64,000 bases of DNA from Irpex lacteus (lineage: Eukaryota; Basidiomycota; Agaricomycetes; Polyporales; Irpicaceae), in NCBI GenBank assembly GCA_001986395.2, contig MQVO02000007.1, positions 1,054,001 to 1,118,000 of the forward strand, in the 5' to 3' direction. A model generated the notes under the pieces. The model searched no databases and was not told the DNA's origin. It worked only from the letters and a program-made list of their open reading frames with translations. Below, one piece after another: positions 1 through 10,653 of this stretch. Position numbers and translations under genes: made by a program. The first letter of the stretch is position 1. The number at the start of each line of letters is the position of its first letter.

Positions 1-96
1 TTCCTGGTATCGCTGGAACTCGCTCTGTGTCAGCTCCATGTCAAAATGTTCAATTCGGCAAAAGGCAACACCAGAGGTAAGATGATGCAAATGCAT
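1..96 (-). CDS. Possible 5' end of an unidentified gene running off the left edge
   Basis: On the minus strand an ATG at 96 opens a frame that stays open to the window edge for 32 codons (MHLHHLTSGVAFCRIEHFDM, then ELTQSEFQRYQE). It reads like ordinary protein and would be divergent from the Rap1-like gene at 422, which fits the local gene spacing. I do not recognise the family. The open stretch is too short to exclude chance, and the true start could lie further upstream behind an intron. Confidence 0.25.
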   Translation of the reverse strand, partial: MHLHHLTSGVAFCRIEHFDMELTQSEFQRYQE

Positions 97-421
97 ACCG
101 ATGTTGTGGCTGCTATGGGCGTTCAAAGACCCTGTACAACATCAGATGCGCAGTCAGAAATGACAACGAAGATCCTAATGGTGGTATCCAGTGTGTTTGG
201 CAAGTTTACTAGTGTCATCACAAGTGCTCAGGATGGAGAAAATATTCTTCAGCCCGTATCGACAGCCAATGAAATTTAATGAAAGACCGCGACGCGGGAC
301 GCGTGACAGCGTGACTTCCGTACCACAGACACCAGGCGGGCCACGCTCTTTGTTCCGCACCTTCAACACCAACTTGCGGCTGTCAAAACGCTCCCCGCGG
401 CGCACTTCCTCTTGCAAGCGA
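97..421. other. Intergenic region upstream of the Rap1-like gene
   Basis: About 325 bases without a supported gene. It probably holds the promoter of the gene starting at 422 and, if the left-edge frame is real, a divergent promoter. Overlapping frames on both strands here have no recognisable content. I see no clear TATA box or repeat. Confidence 0.4.
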
Positions 422-2899
422 ATGGTTATGTATACATCGGCATCGACCTCCAGTGCACGTCGTATCTTTTTCGACAAGGGTAAACCTTTGTATATTTATT
501 TGGCAACAGATGTCGAGAACCACACCACCTTAGTCAATAATCTCCGGGTACGCGTGTTCCAGTCATCGATACAATCACATTGAAGCATTGACATTGTACA
601 ATCATTATTGAAGGCATCTGGAGCATCGACGCCCTTCTCGCCCGGGGATGCTCAAATCATACTTATAGCCCCAGGAACGCAGGTGGCCGCCGAACTCTTA
701 CACGCTTTCCCCAGTAAGCTTTTCCTGGACGTGGAATGGGCACTTTCTGCGCTGCGGAGCGGATCATTCGCTTCACAGAACGAAGGATGGGGAGGGTACT
801 TGGTTCACCCTCGTCGTTCTGAGACGCGGGATGGCGTTTCGTCGAGCATGTGGGTATAATCTTATGTGCTTAACACCATATATTGAGCATTATTTTTCAG
901 AAGCCCTCTTCCCACACCGCGACGAACACCGATTCCTATGAGCGACGGACAGCTGCCTCAGCAGCAAACATCAGTCAATGTCCTGGACCCCGTGCTAGCT
1001 TACCTATCGCAAGCAATAGGAGCGGTGCCTGCGGCTAATCCGACAATGGGGCCACAAGTACCGATGCCCGCCTTCCAGCTACCTCCAGGTGTCACCCTGC
1101 CATTTCTACTGCCCCCAGGTATCCCGTCTGTCCCACAATCGGGGCCTGCAAATCAGCAACCAGCGCCCTCGCCAGATATCGTGAATGCATTCACTCAGCT
1201 TTTAAGAGCTGCCCAAGACCAAAGCTCGCGGAATCAATTTCAAGCCCATCAGTGGCCTTCTCAAGGAGTCTCGTCGTCGCTTTTTAATGCCTCGTTTCCG
1301 TTCACTCAGACTGCCTCTCATTACGCACCGTTGCAACCTTCCTCTGATAGTGACCTTGCTAATACCATCATGAATGCATTGCGTTCTTCGGGGTCATCAT
1401 CGGCGTCTCTCAAGCGAAAATCATGGCAGGACTCTTCAGACCTAGCTACCAGTAGGGGAGGTGGGGAAGACGCAGGAGTGGGGCATAACACGAAGCATGA
1501 ACGTATGGACGAGGACTTTCCCTCCGATGGCCCGAAGCATGTAGGACGTTCGGGCCACAACAAGCGGATATTCACCGATGAAGATGGTTCGATGCTGCAT
1601 TTTTACGTCTCACCGTCGTTACATAATCGACCCAAGATAGTAGATCACATCAAGGTTAGTTTGTTTTTAATTCAGAAGGCTCATAGTCCTAATACATGGG
1701 GTTGATAGAAACACGGCGGTAAAATCACAGCCGATGTTCCAGAATCGCACTTTGTCGTCCTCTCCAACAACAGTGATCACTTCTACGAGACTTTAAGGAG
1801 TGCGGTAGCCTCGGACGTTCCGGCTGTTAAAGCTGACTTCATCATGGAATCTATAAGAGCTAAATCGCTCCTTGACCCTGCGGGGTTCTCTTTCGACGGC
1901 GACACTCTAAGAAGAAAGAGAGGCACTCCTATCGTCATAGATCTGGCCGAGATACGCAGGGAGACACATGGTGAAAAGAAGCAAAAAGGGAAACGGCCTA
2001 GGAACGCGGGCGGAGAGCGTGACAGAAACTCAGTAGAGTCGGAAGATGACGAGGAAAGGTCGCCCGATCGTGTTCAGAAACCCTCATCCTCCTCGCACAA
2101 AGGATCCAAAAAGTCTGAAACTGCTGTACCAAAGGCCCGACCTAAAATAACCAAGAGACGGAAGACAAACGAGATTCGAGCTGAATACAAGACACCTCGA
2201 TCCATGTCCCCGATTGCTCCCAACACTGTAGTAGAAGTCGGCGGCAAGCACCGTTTTACTGAAGAAGAACGAGAGTATTGGCCGAAATATGCAGCCCATG
2301 TATTGAAGTATGATCCTAGCTGTACACTAACAAAGCTCAGTCAACTTCTGGCAGCAAAGGTACTGCATTTCCCGCGTCATCTATGTCTTGCTAACACCCG
2401 CCTCCCCAGATGCCGCACCATACGGGCCCATCTTGGTTCACAGCGATACTGACACCAAATAGGGCGAAGATAGAGGACCTGCGCAAAAGGGCCTTTATAG
2501 ACGCCCGTAAAGCGGACGCTCTCAAACCGCACTTGAATTCAGTGGAATCTAGTGATCAGCGCAAAGATGAGACCAAGGTTCAAGAATCTCGCCCACCGGT
2601 CGTTGTGCCTCGCGGACGGTCAATGGACCTCGAGCAGGATATGGAGATAGTCACGCAATTTATCATGGACGGAGGCGCGGACAATATACCAGATGACGCC
2701 GATGTCTGGAAGGCGTTGGAAGAGCAGGTACTTTGTTTCCATCTTCTGTCATCATATGTCGCTCACTTGCCTGCAGCATTCTTGTCGTACTCAGAAAAGC
2801 TGGGAAGCATTTTGGGAAGAGCATGGGGAAGAGGTGACCAGGGAAGTCCAAGACCGATCCGCTGTCAATGCAGAGGTGAAAGTTGAACCAGACGCATAA
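422..2899 (+). CDS. RAP1: Rap1-like telomere protein with two BRCT domains and Myb-type region
   Basis: Six exons give a consistent 735-residue model: 422-547, 614-849, 901-1654, 1709-2359, 2410-2727 and 2777-2899. The N-terminus (from RRIFFDKGKP) has a BRCT-like fold ending in LFLDVEWALSAL. A Pro/Gln-rich linker follows. A second BRCT-like domain begins KRIFTDEDGSMLHFYVSPSL and ends AVKADFIMESI. A basic/acidic stretch leads to a Myb-like region: HRFTEEEREYWPKYAAHVLK, then HHTGPSWF across an intron. The last exon carries another short Myb-like end (RTQKSWEAFWEEH). BRCT plus Myb is the layout of Rap1/TERF2IP, which binds telomeric complexes and represses subtelomeric genes in the nucleus. No clear C-terminal RCT domain is visible. 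ATG 422 was chosen as the first ATG before the BRCT; ATG 428 is also possible. It could be another BRCT-Myb nuclear protein. Confidence 0.6.
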
Positions 2900-3081
2900 A
2901 CTAGCCGGAATGTCGTGTTGTGTTCTATTGTAGCCATGTTTGTTCGACTGTGTCTTCGTGGTTCATGTACGCACTATACAGTAGCACACAGAGATTTCCG
3001 GGGTGGCGCACCTTCACGAAATTCATATAGTCGGGAGGCGAGCAATGGTATTAACTCGAATCTACATCACTGTGAAGATAT

Positions 3082-3733
3082 TTATTCTGAGTCTGTCGAG
3101 GCCGGAGATGAACTGGAGTAGAGGGACGGTGGTGGTTGCTTGAAGAACTTCCTTCTTCGCTCCTCCTGTGTCTCCTCACCAGCGGTTCCTGCAATCTTCC
3201 TTCCGCCATAATCAAAGACACCGACTGCTGCACCAACAATGGCACATGAACCCAGTGCTGCCGGCAGTGAGCGATCTATTCTTGACTGTCAGAATTAGCC
3301 AGCGCTCTGGTGATGAACTACGCACTTTTGATTCCTGCCAAAAACCCAGCGGCGCAACCTCCAGCAACACCGTTCAGAGAGTCGTCCTTCTCACGTTGGT
3401 TTGCAACGGTGGATTCGGTGAAAGCAAATGCCGCACCCATAGCACCTGAGAGGGGTAGGAAGGTTGGCAAGGTCCCGAGATGCCCCGACTACAACGCAAG
3501 CGAGCTGACTACGCACCGAAGAGCCCAATAGTTCCGCCTGTGCGTGTCAAGACACCAAATGCTCCCCTTGAATGGTTACCAAACGCATTTTGTGTCGCGC
3601 TGACCACTGCACCTATAACAGACGTTTGGAGGGCGACAGTAGACGCATAGCGTAGTGACGGCTTCGGTTCATATGTAGAGACAGTTTCTGCGGCCGCGGT
3701 AGTCGCTGAATGTACTTGTTGGAGGTCGGCCAT
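3082..3733 (-). CDS. NDUFA11: Complex I subunit NDUFA11/B14.7-like, Tim17 family
   Basis: Three exons, 3517-3733, 3326-3445 and 3082-3275 on the minus strand, give 176 residues starting MADLQQVHSATTAAAE. The middle holds Tim17/22-type membrane segments with small-residue motifs: LQTSVIGAVVSATQNA, GVAGGCAAGFLAGIK and ALGSCAIVGAAVGVFDYGG. The C-terminus is a short charged tail (EETQEERRRKFF). Length and pattern match the accessory complex I subunit known as NDUFA11 in animals and the 21.3 kDa subunit in fungi, which sits in the inner mitochondrial membrane. The second intron is about 50 bases (3276-3325) and ends AATAG; an ACAG closer to the donor would break the frame. The gene is divergent from the EED-like gene. 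A different Tim17-family member remains possible. Confidence 0.7.
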
Positions 3734-4000
3734 GCCAGACGGTGGCAGCAAAGTGGGTGTGGGCAGGTGGTGGTCAGTTGTTGTCCTGTGAGGGGAAATG
3801 AGAACGGCCGTGATGAATTGCCTTTTCTGGTCAGTTGGGCGCTTGACGCGGTATTCGGCCAGTCAGAGATCGGCTATAACGTTCTCAGACCATGATGCGC
3901 TCTATCATAAGCAAGCCAATGTGTGTGGCGAACAACACGTTACTATACTTCATAGACAGTATATAGGTGATATTGGCTCGTTATTACTAAAACTACCGTA

Positions 4001-6123
4001 ATGCAGAAGGAGGGCGAGACCCCAAGACCCTGGTATCGCCAGCCTGAGCACCATCCGAGTCATGGTCATGGTTCAGGTACGGCCAATGCAGGCTCTCAGC
4101 CCTTCGTACTCACGAAGGTCATTAACGTGCGTATACTCGTTAATTATTAAGCACTATCACTTATTCCATATTTTTGCTTGCTGCACAGCCAAAATCCTCG
4201 AAGGCGTCACAGTTTCTTTCTGTTGCGGCCTTTCCATGGCACCTGAACTCCCTTGTGGCCGACGGATTATATAACATATCTGCGGAAAAAATCGAGCAGC
4301 GTGAAGATCAATGGAGAGCTTCAGTCACTCCCTGGATCGGTAGTGTTTTAGTTGGAAGCATTGGTCAAGCGTGGATATTTCGCAGATCTGGGCCGCCATT
4401 ACGCATTCAGGTACCTCCTTGCTCAGATGAGAGTAGGTCGAGACCACCTTAGATTTGATGATGAAGCTGACATGAAGTTCCAGATGCTGAAAAGGCGATG
4501 GGACGCCATGTTAGATGCGTCGCGTGGGCATTAGACCCTCGGACATGGACCACACCTCTTGTCATACTCGCAGCATTTGGTATGGTGTTTGTCTACGACC
4601 CTACTGCAGAGACAATTATCAGTAGACTCAGAGGACACGGCGGCGTATGTACGCCCATCCAATCTCTCATTTTACAAAATATGACTAATGCAACTTACCA
4701 GGAAATCACTTGTATTGCAGTGCACCATATAGACCCGTATAGGTTTTTAACGTCTTCTCGCGACCAGAGCACACGACTATACGATCTAAGATACATACCT
4801 CGACAACAGCCCAATAACCCCCCTTGGCCACCCTCTACGCGCCCCAGTTTTGCCGGCGCAAGCTTTGGCTTACATGTTACCGGGTCAGAAGGAGAGGGTT
4901 TTGGCAGGTGTATCGCCGTCCTCGCTGGTGGTCGTTCTGGGGGCCATCAGGCCGCCATCTTACATGTAGTGAGGAGACCGTTTCATCCAACTAAGCATTT
5001 CACATACTTAAATTATTTATGTCATAGGCCTGGCATCCAACCGAAGATTTGATAGCCACATGTGGTGTAGGTCTTCCGCTACATACTCTCTATACCGACT
5101 AAATACCTCTCAGGCTGACCGCACAGTGAAAATCTGGCGTATGCCCTATGTGGACTACAAAAAAGTCCAAGAGAACAGGGAGTATATTGCTCGTGAAGAC
5201 AGACCTCTTTTCTCTACAGATCTCATACATAACGCACGTGTTCTGTCGGTTTGGTGGTACGTTTTGTGCGGATGCCGGTATTCTCCTTCTGATAACGATG
5301 ATTTTATTCTTCCTGGTTAGGCTCAGCCGCGACATCCTGATCTCACACAGTGCGCCTGCATTAATGCGGGGTAAGTCAGTCGAACATATGTACGAGGATC
5401 CAGGAACGGTTGCCGTATGGCAATGGCTGGGGTACGATCGATATCTTAGTGGTGGTTTGAAGCCTATCATGAAAGGCAGCTGTGATGTACGTGTATTCTT
5501 ATAGCTACTGTCTACTGGCCCATCGATTGATCCATTGGACACTTGAAGGATTGGCGTAACAGCGGTAATATCCCTTTCGATACTGGGCTCTTGCAAACAC
5601 GCTTACTCCTTTTTCAGAGTCGTTCAAACTGTTGTCTGTGTACTCCGTGCCCTTGACGACACCGAGCATCTACGTGTCTGCCCCTCTATTCCACAGAGGC
5701 GATCCACTGTTATTTGTGCCCGACGGTTCTGTCATCCGGATGTTCAATATCACACGTCTCAACCATCGCGACATCCCGCCCTTCCCTCTCGATACTTATA
5801 CAGACGAGGAAGAAGAAGAAGAAGAGGACGAGGACGATGAACTACAGAATATGACAAGCGCCCTGCGTCTAGGAAGCTACAGTGAAGAAGAACGCGTATA
5901 CGAAGACGATAATTCAGATGCGCCGCTTGTATACAGACGCGAGAAACCCGAAAAAAAGCTGTTCGAGCAAGTGCAAGGATGGGTTGCGGACACAAGACGA
6001 CGCGATGCCCCGAGATTGCCGGCACAGCTACCTGATATTGAGAAATGCCAATTGGCTTTCGGAGGCCGTGTGATCCTAGCCATTGGGAACGAGGGATCGC
6101 TATACAGTTGGAAACTGGCATAG
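4001..6123 (+). CDS. EED: EED/ESC-like WD40 protein, Polycomb repressive complex 2 subunit
   Basis: A multi-exon gene encodes a WD40 propeller that matches EED along its length: AAFPWH near the N-terminus (animal VQFNWH), DAEKAMGRHVRCVAW, GHGGEITCIAVHHIDPYRFL, SSRDQSTRLYDLR, AWHPTEDLIATCGADRTVKIWRM, and RPLFSTDLIHNARVLSV, the last matching the animal segment before its WLGD motif. An acidic insert (DEEEEEEEDEDDE) and a final blade, VILAIGNEGSLYSWKLA, close the protein. EED holds PRC2 together with EZH2-type and SUZ12-type subunits and supports H3K27 methylation in the nucleus. Introns fall at about 4128-4183, inside 4630-4701, 4972-5028, 5060-5110 and around 5240-5620; several N-terminal junctions are uncertain. 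Other WD40 families fit worse. The gene converges on the repeat-peptide gene. Confidence 0.72.
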
Positions 6124-6486
6124 GAACAGTCATAGCACACGCTTCATCGCATAGTTACCTGTCCCAGACTATTCACAACTATCCCACATCCCACATTTAT
6201 GTATTTCCCAAACTTGACCTATCCATTCCATCGTCGGGTATGCAGTAATGCAAAAGAGTGTACAAAGTGAAGAAAGAGGGAAAGCATCCGCGAAGCAGGG
6301 TTCATGACGACCTGGAGCATCAAGCACCAAGGTTAAAAGAAGACAGTAAACTACAAGTATCTCCCCAGCTCTCCGCAATGTGCGATTACCCGATGCTGAT
6401 GGCCTCCAAGCAGAAAAAAGGCTGTTGGTCTGGAACAGTTGATATGAGGATGCAATCCTCTGCAAGCGAACAAAAATGCTCACCGC
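6124..6486. other. Convergent intergenic region (EED 3' end / repeat-peptide 3' end)
   Basis: About 360 bases between two stop codons on opposite strands. It should hold both 3' UTRs and polyadenylation signals. Short frames occur but none is supported. Confidence 0.5.
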
Positions 6487-7724
6487 CTAGTTCTGCTTGT
6501 TGCTGTAAGCGACAATGCCATTGCCGTTTGACATGGAGGGTACGTCTGCGCGGAAGGTGTTCACGTCGAGGGGCTCAGGGAGAGGCTCGCGCTTAGCCTG
6601 CTTGTTCGAGTACGCAACAATTCCATTGCCGTTCGACATAGATGGAACGTCCGCACGGAAGGTGTTGACGTCAAGAGGCTCGGGGAGAGGCTCACGCTTG
6701 GTTGCCTTGTTCGAGTAAGCCTCGATGCCGTTGCCCTTAGACATGGAAGGGACGTCTGCGCGGAAAGTGTTGACGTCGAGGGGCTCGGGAAGAGGCTCGC
6801 GCTTAGTCTGCTTGTTAGAGTAGGGAACAATGCCGTTGCCGTCAGACTTGGAAGGGATCTCCGCACGGAACGTGTTAACGTCGAGGGGCTCGGGAAGAGG
6901 CTCGCGCTTGGTCTGTTTGTTCGAGTAAGCCTCGATACCGTTGCCCTTAGACATGGAAGGGACGTCTGCGCGGAACGTGTTGACGTCAAGCGGCTCGGGA
7001 AGGGGCTCACGCTTGGTCTGCTTATTCGAGTACGGAACAATACCGTTACCGTCAGACTTGGAAGGGATCTCCGCACGGAAAGTGTTAACGTCGAGAGGCT
7101 CGGGAAGGGGTTCGCGCTTGGTCTGTTTGTTGGAGTACGGAACAATGCCATTGCCGTCAGACTTAGAAGGAATCTCCGCACGGAACGTGTTCACATCGAG
7201 AGGCTCTGGCTCGGGTTCACGTTTGGCCTGCTTGTTCGAGTAAGCCTCGATGCCGTTGCCCTTGGACATGGAAGGGACGTCCGCACGGAAGGTGTTCACG
7301 TCGAGCGGCTCGGGAAGAGGCTCACGCTTGGTCTGTTTGTTCGAGTACGGAACAATGCCGTTGCCGTCAGACTTCGAGGGGATCTCCGCGCGGAACGTGT
7401 TAACATCAAGTGGCTCCGGCTCAGGCTCGCGCTTGGCTTGCTTGTTGGAGTAGGGAACGATGCCATTACCGTCAGACTTCGAGGGGATCTCTGCGCGGAA
7501 AGTGTTGACATCGAGGGGTTCGCGCTTGATGTAAGCGGGGATCGTATCAAGCGGCTCGCGCTGCTGGACCGTACGCCGTGCAACAGCGTCCTGAAGGGCT
7601 CATTAGGGTGCGAACTGAGCACAAATAGAGGGCCACTTACACGCATAGGCATAGGCATGGGAATAGCCGCCGAGAGGCCAGCGAAGGCAATCGCGAGAGC
7701 AACGAAGATGCGTGGGGAGTACAT
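6487..7724 (-). CDS. Secreted Kex2-processed repeat precursor (KEP-type), ten peptides
   Basis: Two exons (7641-7724 and 6487-7590) with a consensus GTAAGT donor give 395 residues. The start MYSPRIFVALAIAFAGLSAA is a classic signal peptide. A short pro-region (IPMPMPMR, then DAVARR) ends at IKR. Ten tandem units of 33-35 residues follow, each built as (EP.PEP)LDVNTFRA, then EIPSKSDGNGIVPYSNKQ or DVPSMS.GNGI.AYSNKQ, then a Lys-Arg site. The last unit ends NKQN at the stop, with no Lys-Arg. Kex2 cleavage after each Lys-Arg in the late Golgi would release ten peptides of about 30 residues. The leading X-Pro pairs resemble substrates for dipeptidyl aminopeptidases such as Ste13. Secreted multi-peptide precursors of this layout occur widely in fungi; roles include signalling, surface activity and RiPP cores. 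I do not recognise the peptide. No CaaX end is present, so it is not a basidiomycete mating pheromone. Confidence 0.85.
6490..7521 (-). repeat. Ten tandem ~105-bp repeats encoding peptide units
   Basis: Ten in-frame copies of about 99-105 bases lie head to tail. Copies differ mostly at third codon positions (for example the codons for LDVN and for REPLPEP), while the protein is nearly constant. Units fall into types: EIPSKSDGNGIVPYSN (five copies), DVPSMSKGNGIEAYSN (three) and DVPSMSNGNGIVAYSN (two). The first two types alternate and the third occupies the last two positions, pointing to unequal exchange within the gene. Confidence 0.9.
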
Positions 7725-8283
7725 GTTTCGAACGATGCACGTGTGGTACTGTCAAAGTGATGATGAGACGGTTCAACCGTTCGAAAGGTCGCGCAGCGGC
7801 CTGGATGCGGATACGAATGGAATCTATGGTCGAAAGGTCAGTGCTGCATTTCGGGCGAAAAATGAAGGATCGTACGTACGGGAAAGGACAAGAGGGAAAG
7901 TGAGGGGACACCCAGACTCGCTGTGGTGATGGTGGCTATAAGTAAAGGGCAGAAACGCCGTCTCCCACGATTGCATCGACTGATGGAGCAGTCACCAGGC
8001 TGTAACATGGTAACCACCACCCGTCTGCCAATTGCCTTTCGTCGTGAGTCGCCAATCAATGCCGTCCGAGTAAAAATACCATCTCTCGAAAGCTCGAACA
8101 ATCAATCATACTCACGACAAAACCACGCTGCCATCGCCTGAAATGCCTCAAGGGGCACGGGCAGGGCGGAGTACCCAACAAGAGCCAATCAGAGAGCTCT
8201 GACATGCTCAAGATCTGATCTCGATCGCGCGCTCACTGAAATTTCTGAGCGGTGGTCGTCCGCGGTGGCCCTCTGCACTCAAC
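7725..8283. promoter_or_regulatory. Divergent promoter region, repeat-peptide gene and ESF1
   Basis: About 560 bases separate the start codons of two divergently transcribed genes, so both 5' UTRs and promoters must lie here. No strong TATA box is visible for either gene; an ACTTATAG string on the minus strand near 7936 is a weak candidate for the repeat-peptide gene. Confidence 0.45.
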
Positions 8284-10653
8284 ATGTCTGACCCGCGGTT
8301 TGCAAAGCTCAAGAACGACCCTCGGTTTCGGCGGATTCGCAAGAAAGAGGACAAGGTCGTAGTCGACGACCGTTTCAAAGGCATCTTTGACGAGGGTGAC
8401 GGAAAGAAGAAAAAGGGCAAAGGGAAAGGTGCGTTCCCCACCAATATTCCACAAAAACTCGCTAATTGAATGTATAGGACGTGTCGACAAGTACGGCAGA
8501 CCGTTATCAGACACCCATGAACAGGATAATTTGCGTCGCTTCTACCGTCTGGAAAATGAGGACGAGGAACAACAGGAGGATACCGCATCGAAACCGGTTG
8601 TAGACTACGCCAGAGGAGCAGTCCTTCTTGAGTCTTCGGATGAGGAGGAGGGAGGAGACAAGGATGATGATGCTGAGAGTGATACTGGGGGCTTTGTGAC
8701 GCTAGGACATGATGCATCTAGGCCGATCCCCCTAGCAGACGAAGAACCAGAAATTGACTTGGATGAGGACAACTTTGCTGACCTGGAGGCCCAAGCCGCG
8801 GCGTACGCGAAGGAGCATGAGGCGGACGACAGTGTACCGGAAGCGGACCGAACTCGTAGATTGGCTGTCGTGAATCTTGACTGGGACCATGTCAAGGCCA
8901 TTCATCTCTACAAAGTGTTCTCCTCTCTAGTGTCACCTACAGCGACCGCTATGGCTTCGTCCTCCAATGCATCAAAGGGAAAAGGGAAAGAAAAGGGCAC
9001 TACTTCCAAAATAATACGCGGCAGAGTTCTTAGTGTTCGCGTTTATCCCAGTGAATTCGGAAAGGGGCGTCTCGCCAGGGAGGAGAAGGAAGGGCCACCA
9101 GTTGAGTTATTCAAAGCGAAGGATGAGGAGGAGGAAGATGACGGTCGCGACTTGATCGAGACAAACAGCGGAGAAGATTACAACGAAGATGCGCTGCGAA
9201 AATACCAGCTCGAACGATTGAGGTGCGGAAGTAATCATTTAAGGTGTCCTTTAGTGTATCTGACATCAGTACAGATATTACTACGCTGTCGTGGAGTGTG
9301 ACAGCGTAGAGACAGCGTCGCATCTATACGACGAGTTGGAAGGTACGGAGCTAGAACGTTCAGCGAACGTCTTCGACCTCAGTTTCGTGCCGGATGATAT
9401 GGAGTTCGATGACGAGTTCAGGTAAAAATCTGCCCATTGACGAGTATCTGGCAAACTTTATTGATGAAAGTTCTATCAGGGATGAGGCTACTGGAGATCT
9501 GAACGCTCCGTACAAAGGCCTTGAATTCGTCACAGATGTAAGATGCTCCTGTATCATGCATCTTTCATCAGCTGATTCGGCTTGGACAGGCACTTCGGCA
9601 CTCACGAGTGAAGCTTACGTGGGACGAAGACGACCCAGAACGTACAAAGCTGACGCGCCGAACACTTACTCGCAAAGAGATTGACGAGAACGATTTCAAG
9701 GCGTATATAGCGTCTTCCTCGGAGTCTGAGTCGGAGGACGGCCCTGCTCACGCGAAGAAGACCCAGGAGAGGGAGCGTATACGGGCATTACTGCTGTCCG
9801 GAGGAGATGACGCTCTTCCGGAAGGGTGGAACAAGGGCGACGATGACGAGGGAGGGGATACGGATATGGAAATCACTTTCACTCCGGGGCTGAGCGAAAG
9901 TAAAGGAAAGGGAGAAGGTGAAGAGACGACCTTGGAGAGGTATCAAAAGAAGATGAGGGAGAAGAAGAAGAAGCGGAAGGAGGAGTTGAAGGAGAAGGCA
10001 CAGGAGAAGAAGTCAGAGCAGAAGAAGAGCAAGAAGGATAAGAAAGGGATTGAGGATGATTTCTTCGCAGCGGAGGACAGTGCAGAGGACGATGATGGTA
10101 GCGTTGGCGATGGCGAAGAGGATGTCGCGCCGCCGAAGAAGACCCAGTCAACTGCTGAGGAGCTTGCCCTCCTCGCTGCCTCTGATAACCCTAATGGCGA
10201 AGTGAAGCACTTCAACATGAAAGCTGTGCTGCAGTCAGAGAAGTCGAAGGGCAAGAAGCGAAAGGGCAAGAAGAAGGGTAAAAAGGGTGGCGAGGACGAG
10301 CAAGAGGCTCAAGATGATTTCGCTATCGACGTCAAGGACGACCGTTTCACTGCTCTGCACGAGGATCATACTTTCGCTATCGACCCGTCGAATCCTCAGT
10401 ACGTTTCAACATCTTTTAGTTCACGGCCGATAACTAAAATTCTGCTTGTAGTTTCAAGAAGACGAAGAGCATGTCCGCCCTCTTGGAGGAACGTTCGAAG
10501 AGACAGCGCAACAAGCAAGGTGGTGATGACTACACCCGTCCGGTGTCGAATACTAGTGGCACTTCGCAGCCGAATCTGAAGAGTTTGGTCGAGAGCGTTA
10601 AGCGTAAGAGTGCAGGTCTAGATGGAAGCGTAGGCAAGCGAAGAAAGCTGTAA
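8284..10653 (+). CDS. ESF1: ESF1-like pre-rRNA processing protein
   Basis: Six exons (8284-8428, 8478-9222, 9275-9421, 9480-9537, 9590-10398, 10452-10653) give 701 residues. The start MSDPRFAKLKNDPRFRR is diagnostic of ESF1, followed by the DDRFKGIF and VDKYGRP segments. Next come acidic stretches and the conserved core VNLDWDHVKAIHLYKVFSSL, with LSVRVYPSEFGKGRL. The charged C-terminal half ends with the NUC153 motif (DDRFTALHEDHTFAIDPSNP, then FKKTKSMSALLEERSKRQ). ESF1 works in the nucleolus on early 18S rRNA processing. Long lysine/glutamate tracts occur between residues 400 and 560. It converges on NUS1. Confidence 0.93.

Noticed and set aside
6561..7181. A 206-residue minus-strand frame overlapping the repeat region
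   Set aside because: It is a second frame of the tandem DNA repeat. It lacks Lys-Arg spacing, a signal peptide and a start exon, and the true frame keeps synonymous changes.
6487..7724. Mating pheromone precursor
   Set aside because: Basidiomycete pheromone precursors end in a CaaX box and are short and farnesylated. This protein ends NKQN and is secreted through a signal peptide.
6487..7724. Ustiloxin-type RiPP cluster
   Set aside because: The precursor layout would fit, but no UstY-type (DUF3328) oxidase, tyrosinase or methyltransferase gene is found near it in the window. It stays possible that such genes lie elsewhere.
9879..10269. Antisense frames rich in Ser/Pro opposite ESF1
   Set aside because: These are the reverse of Glu/Lys tracts in the true ESF1 frame.
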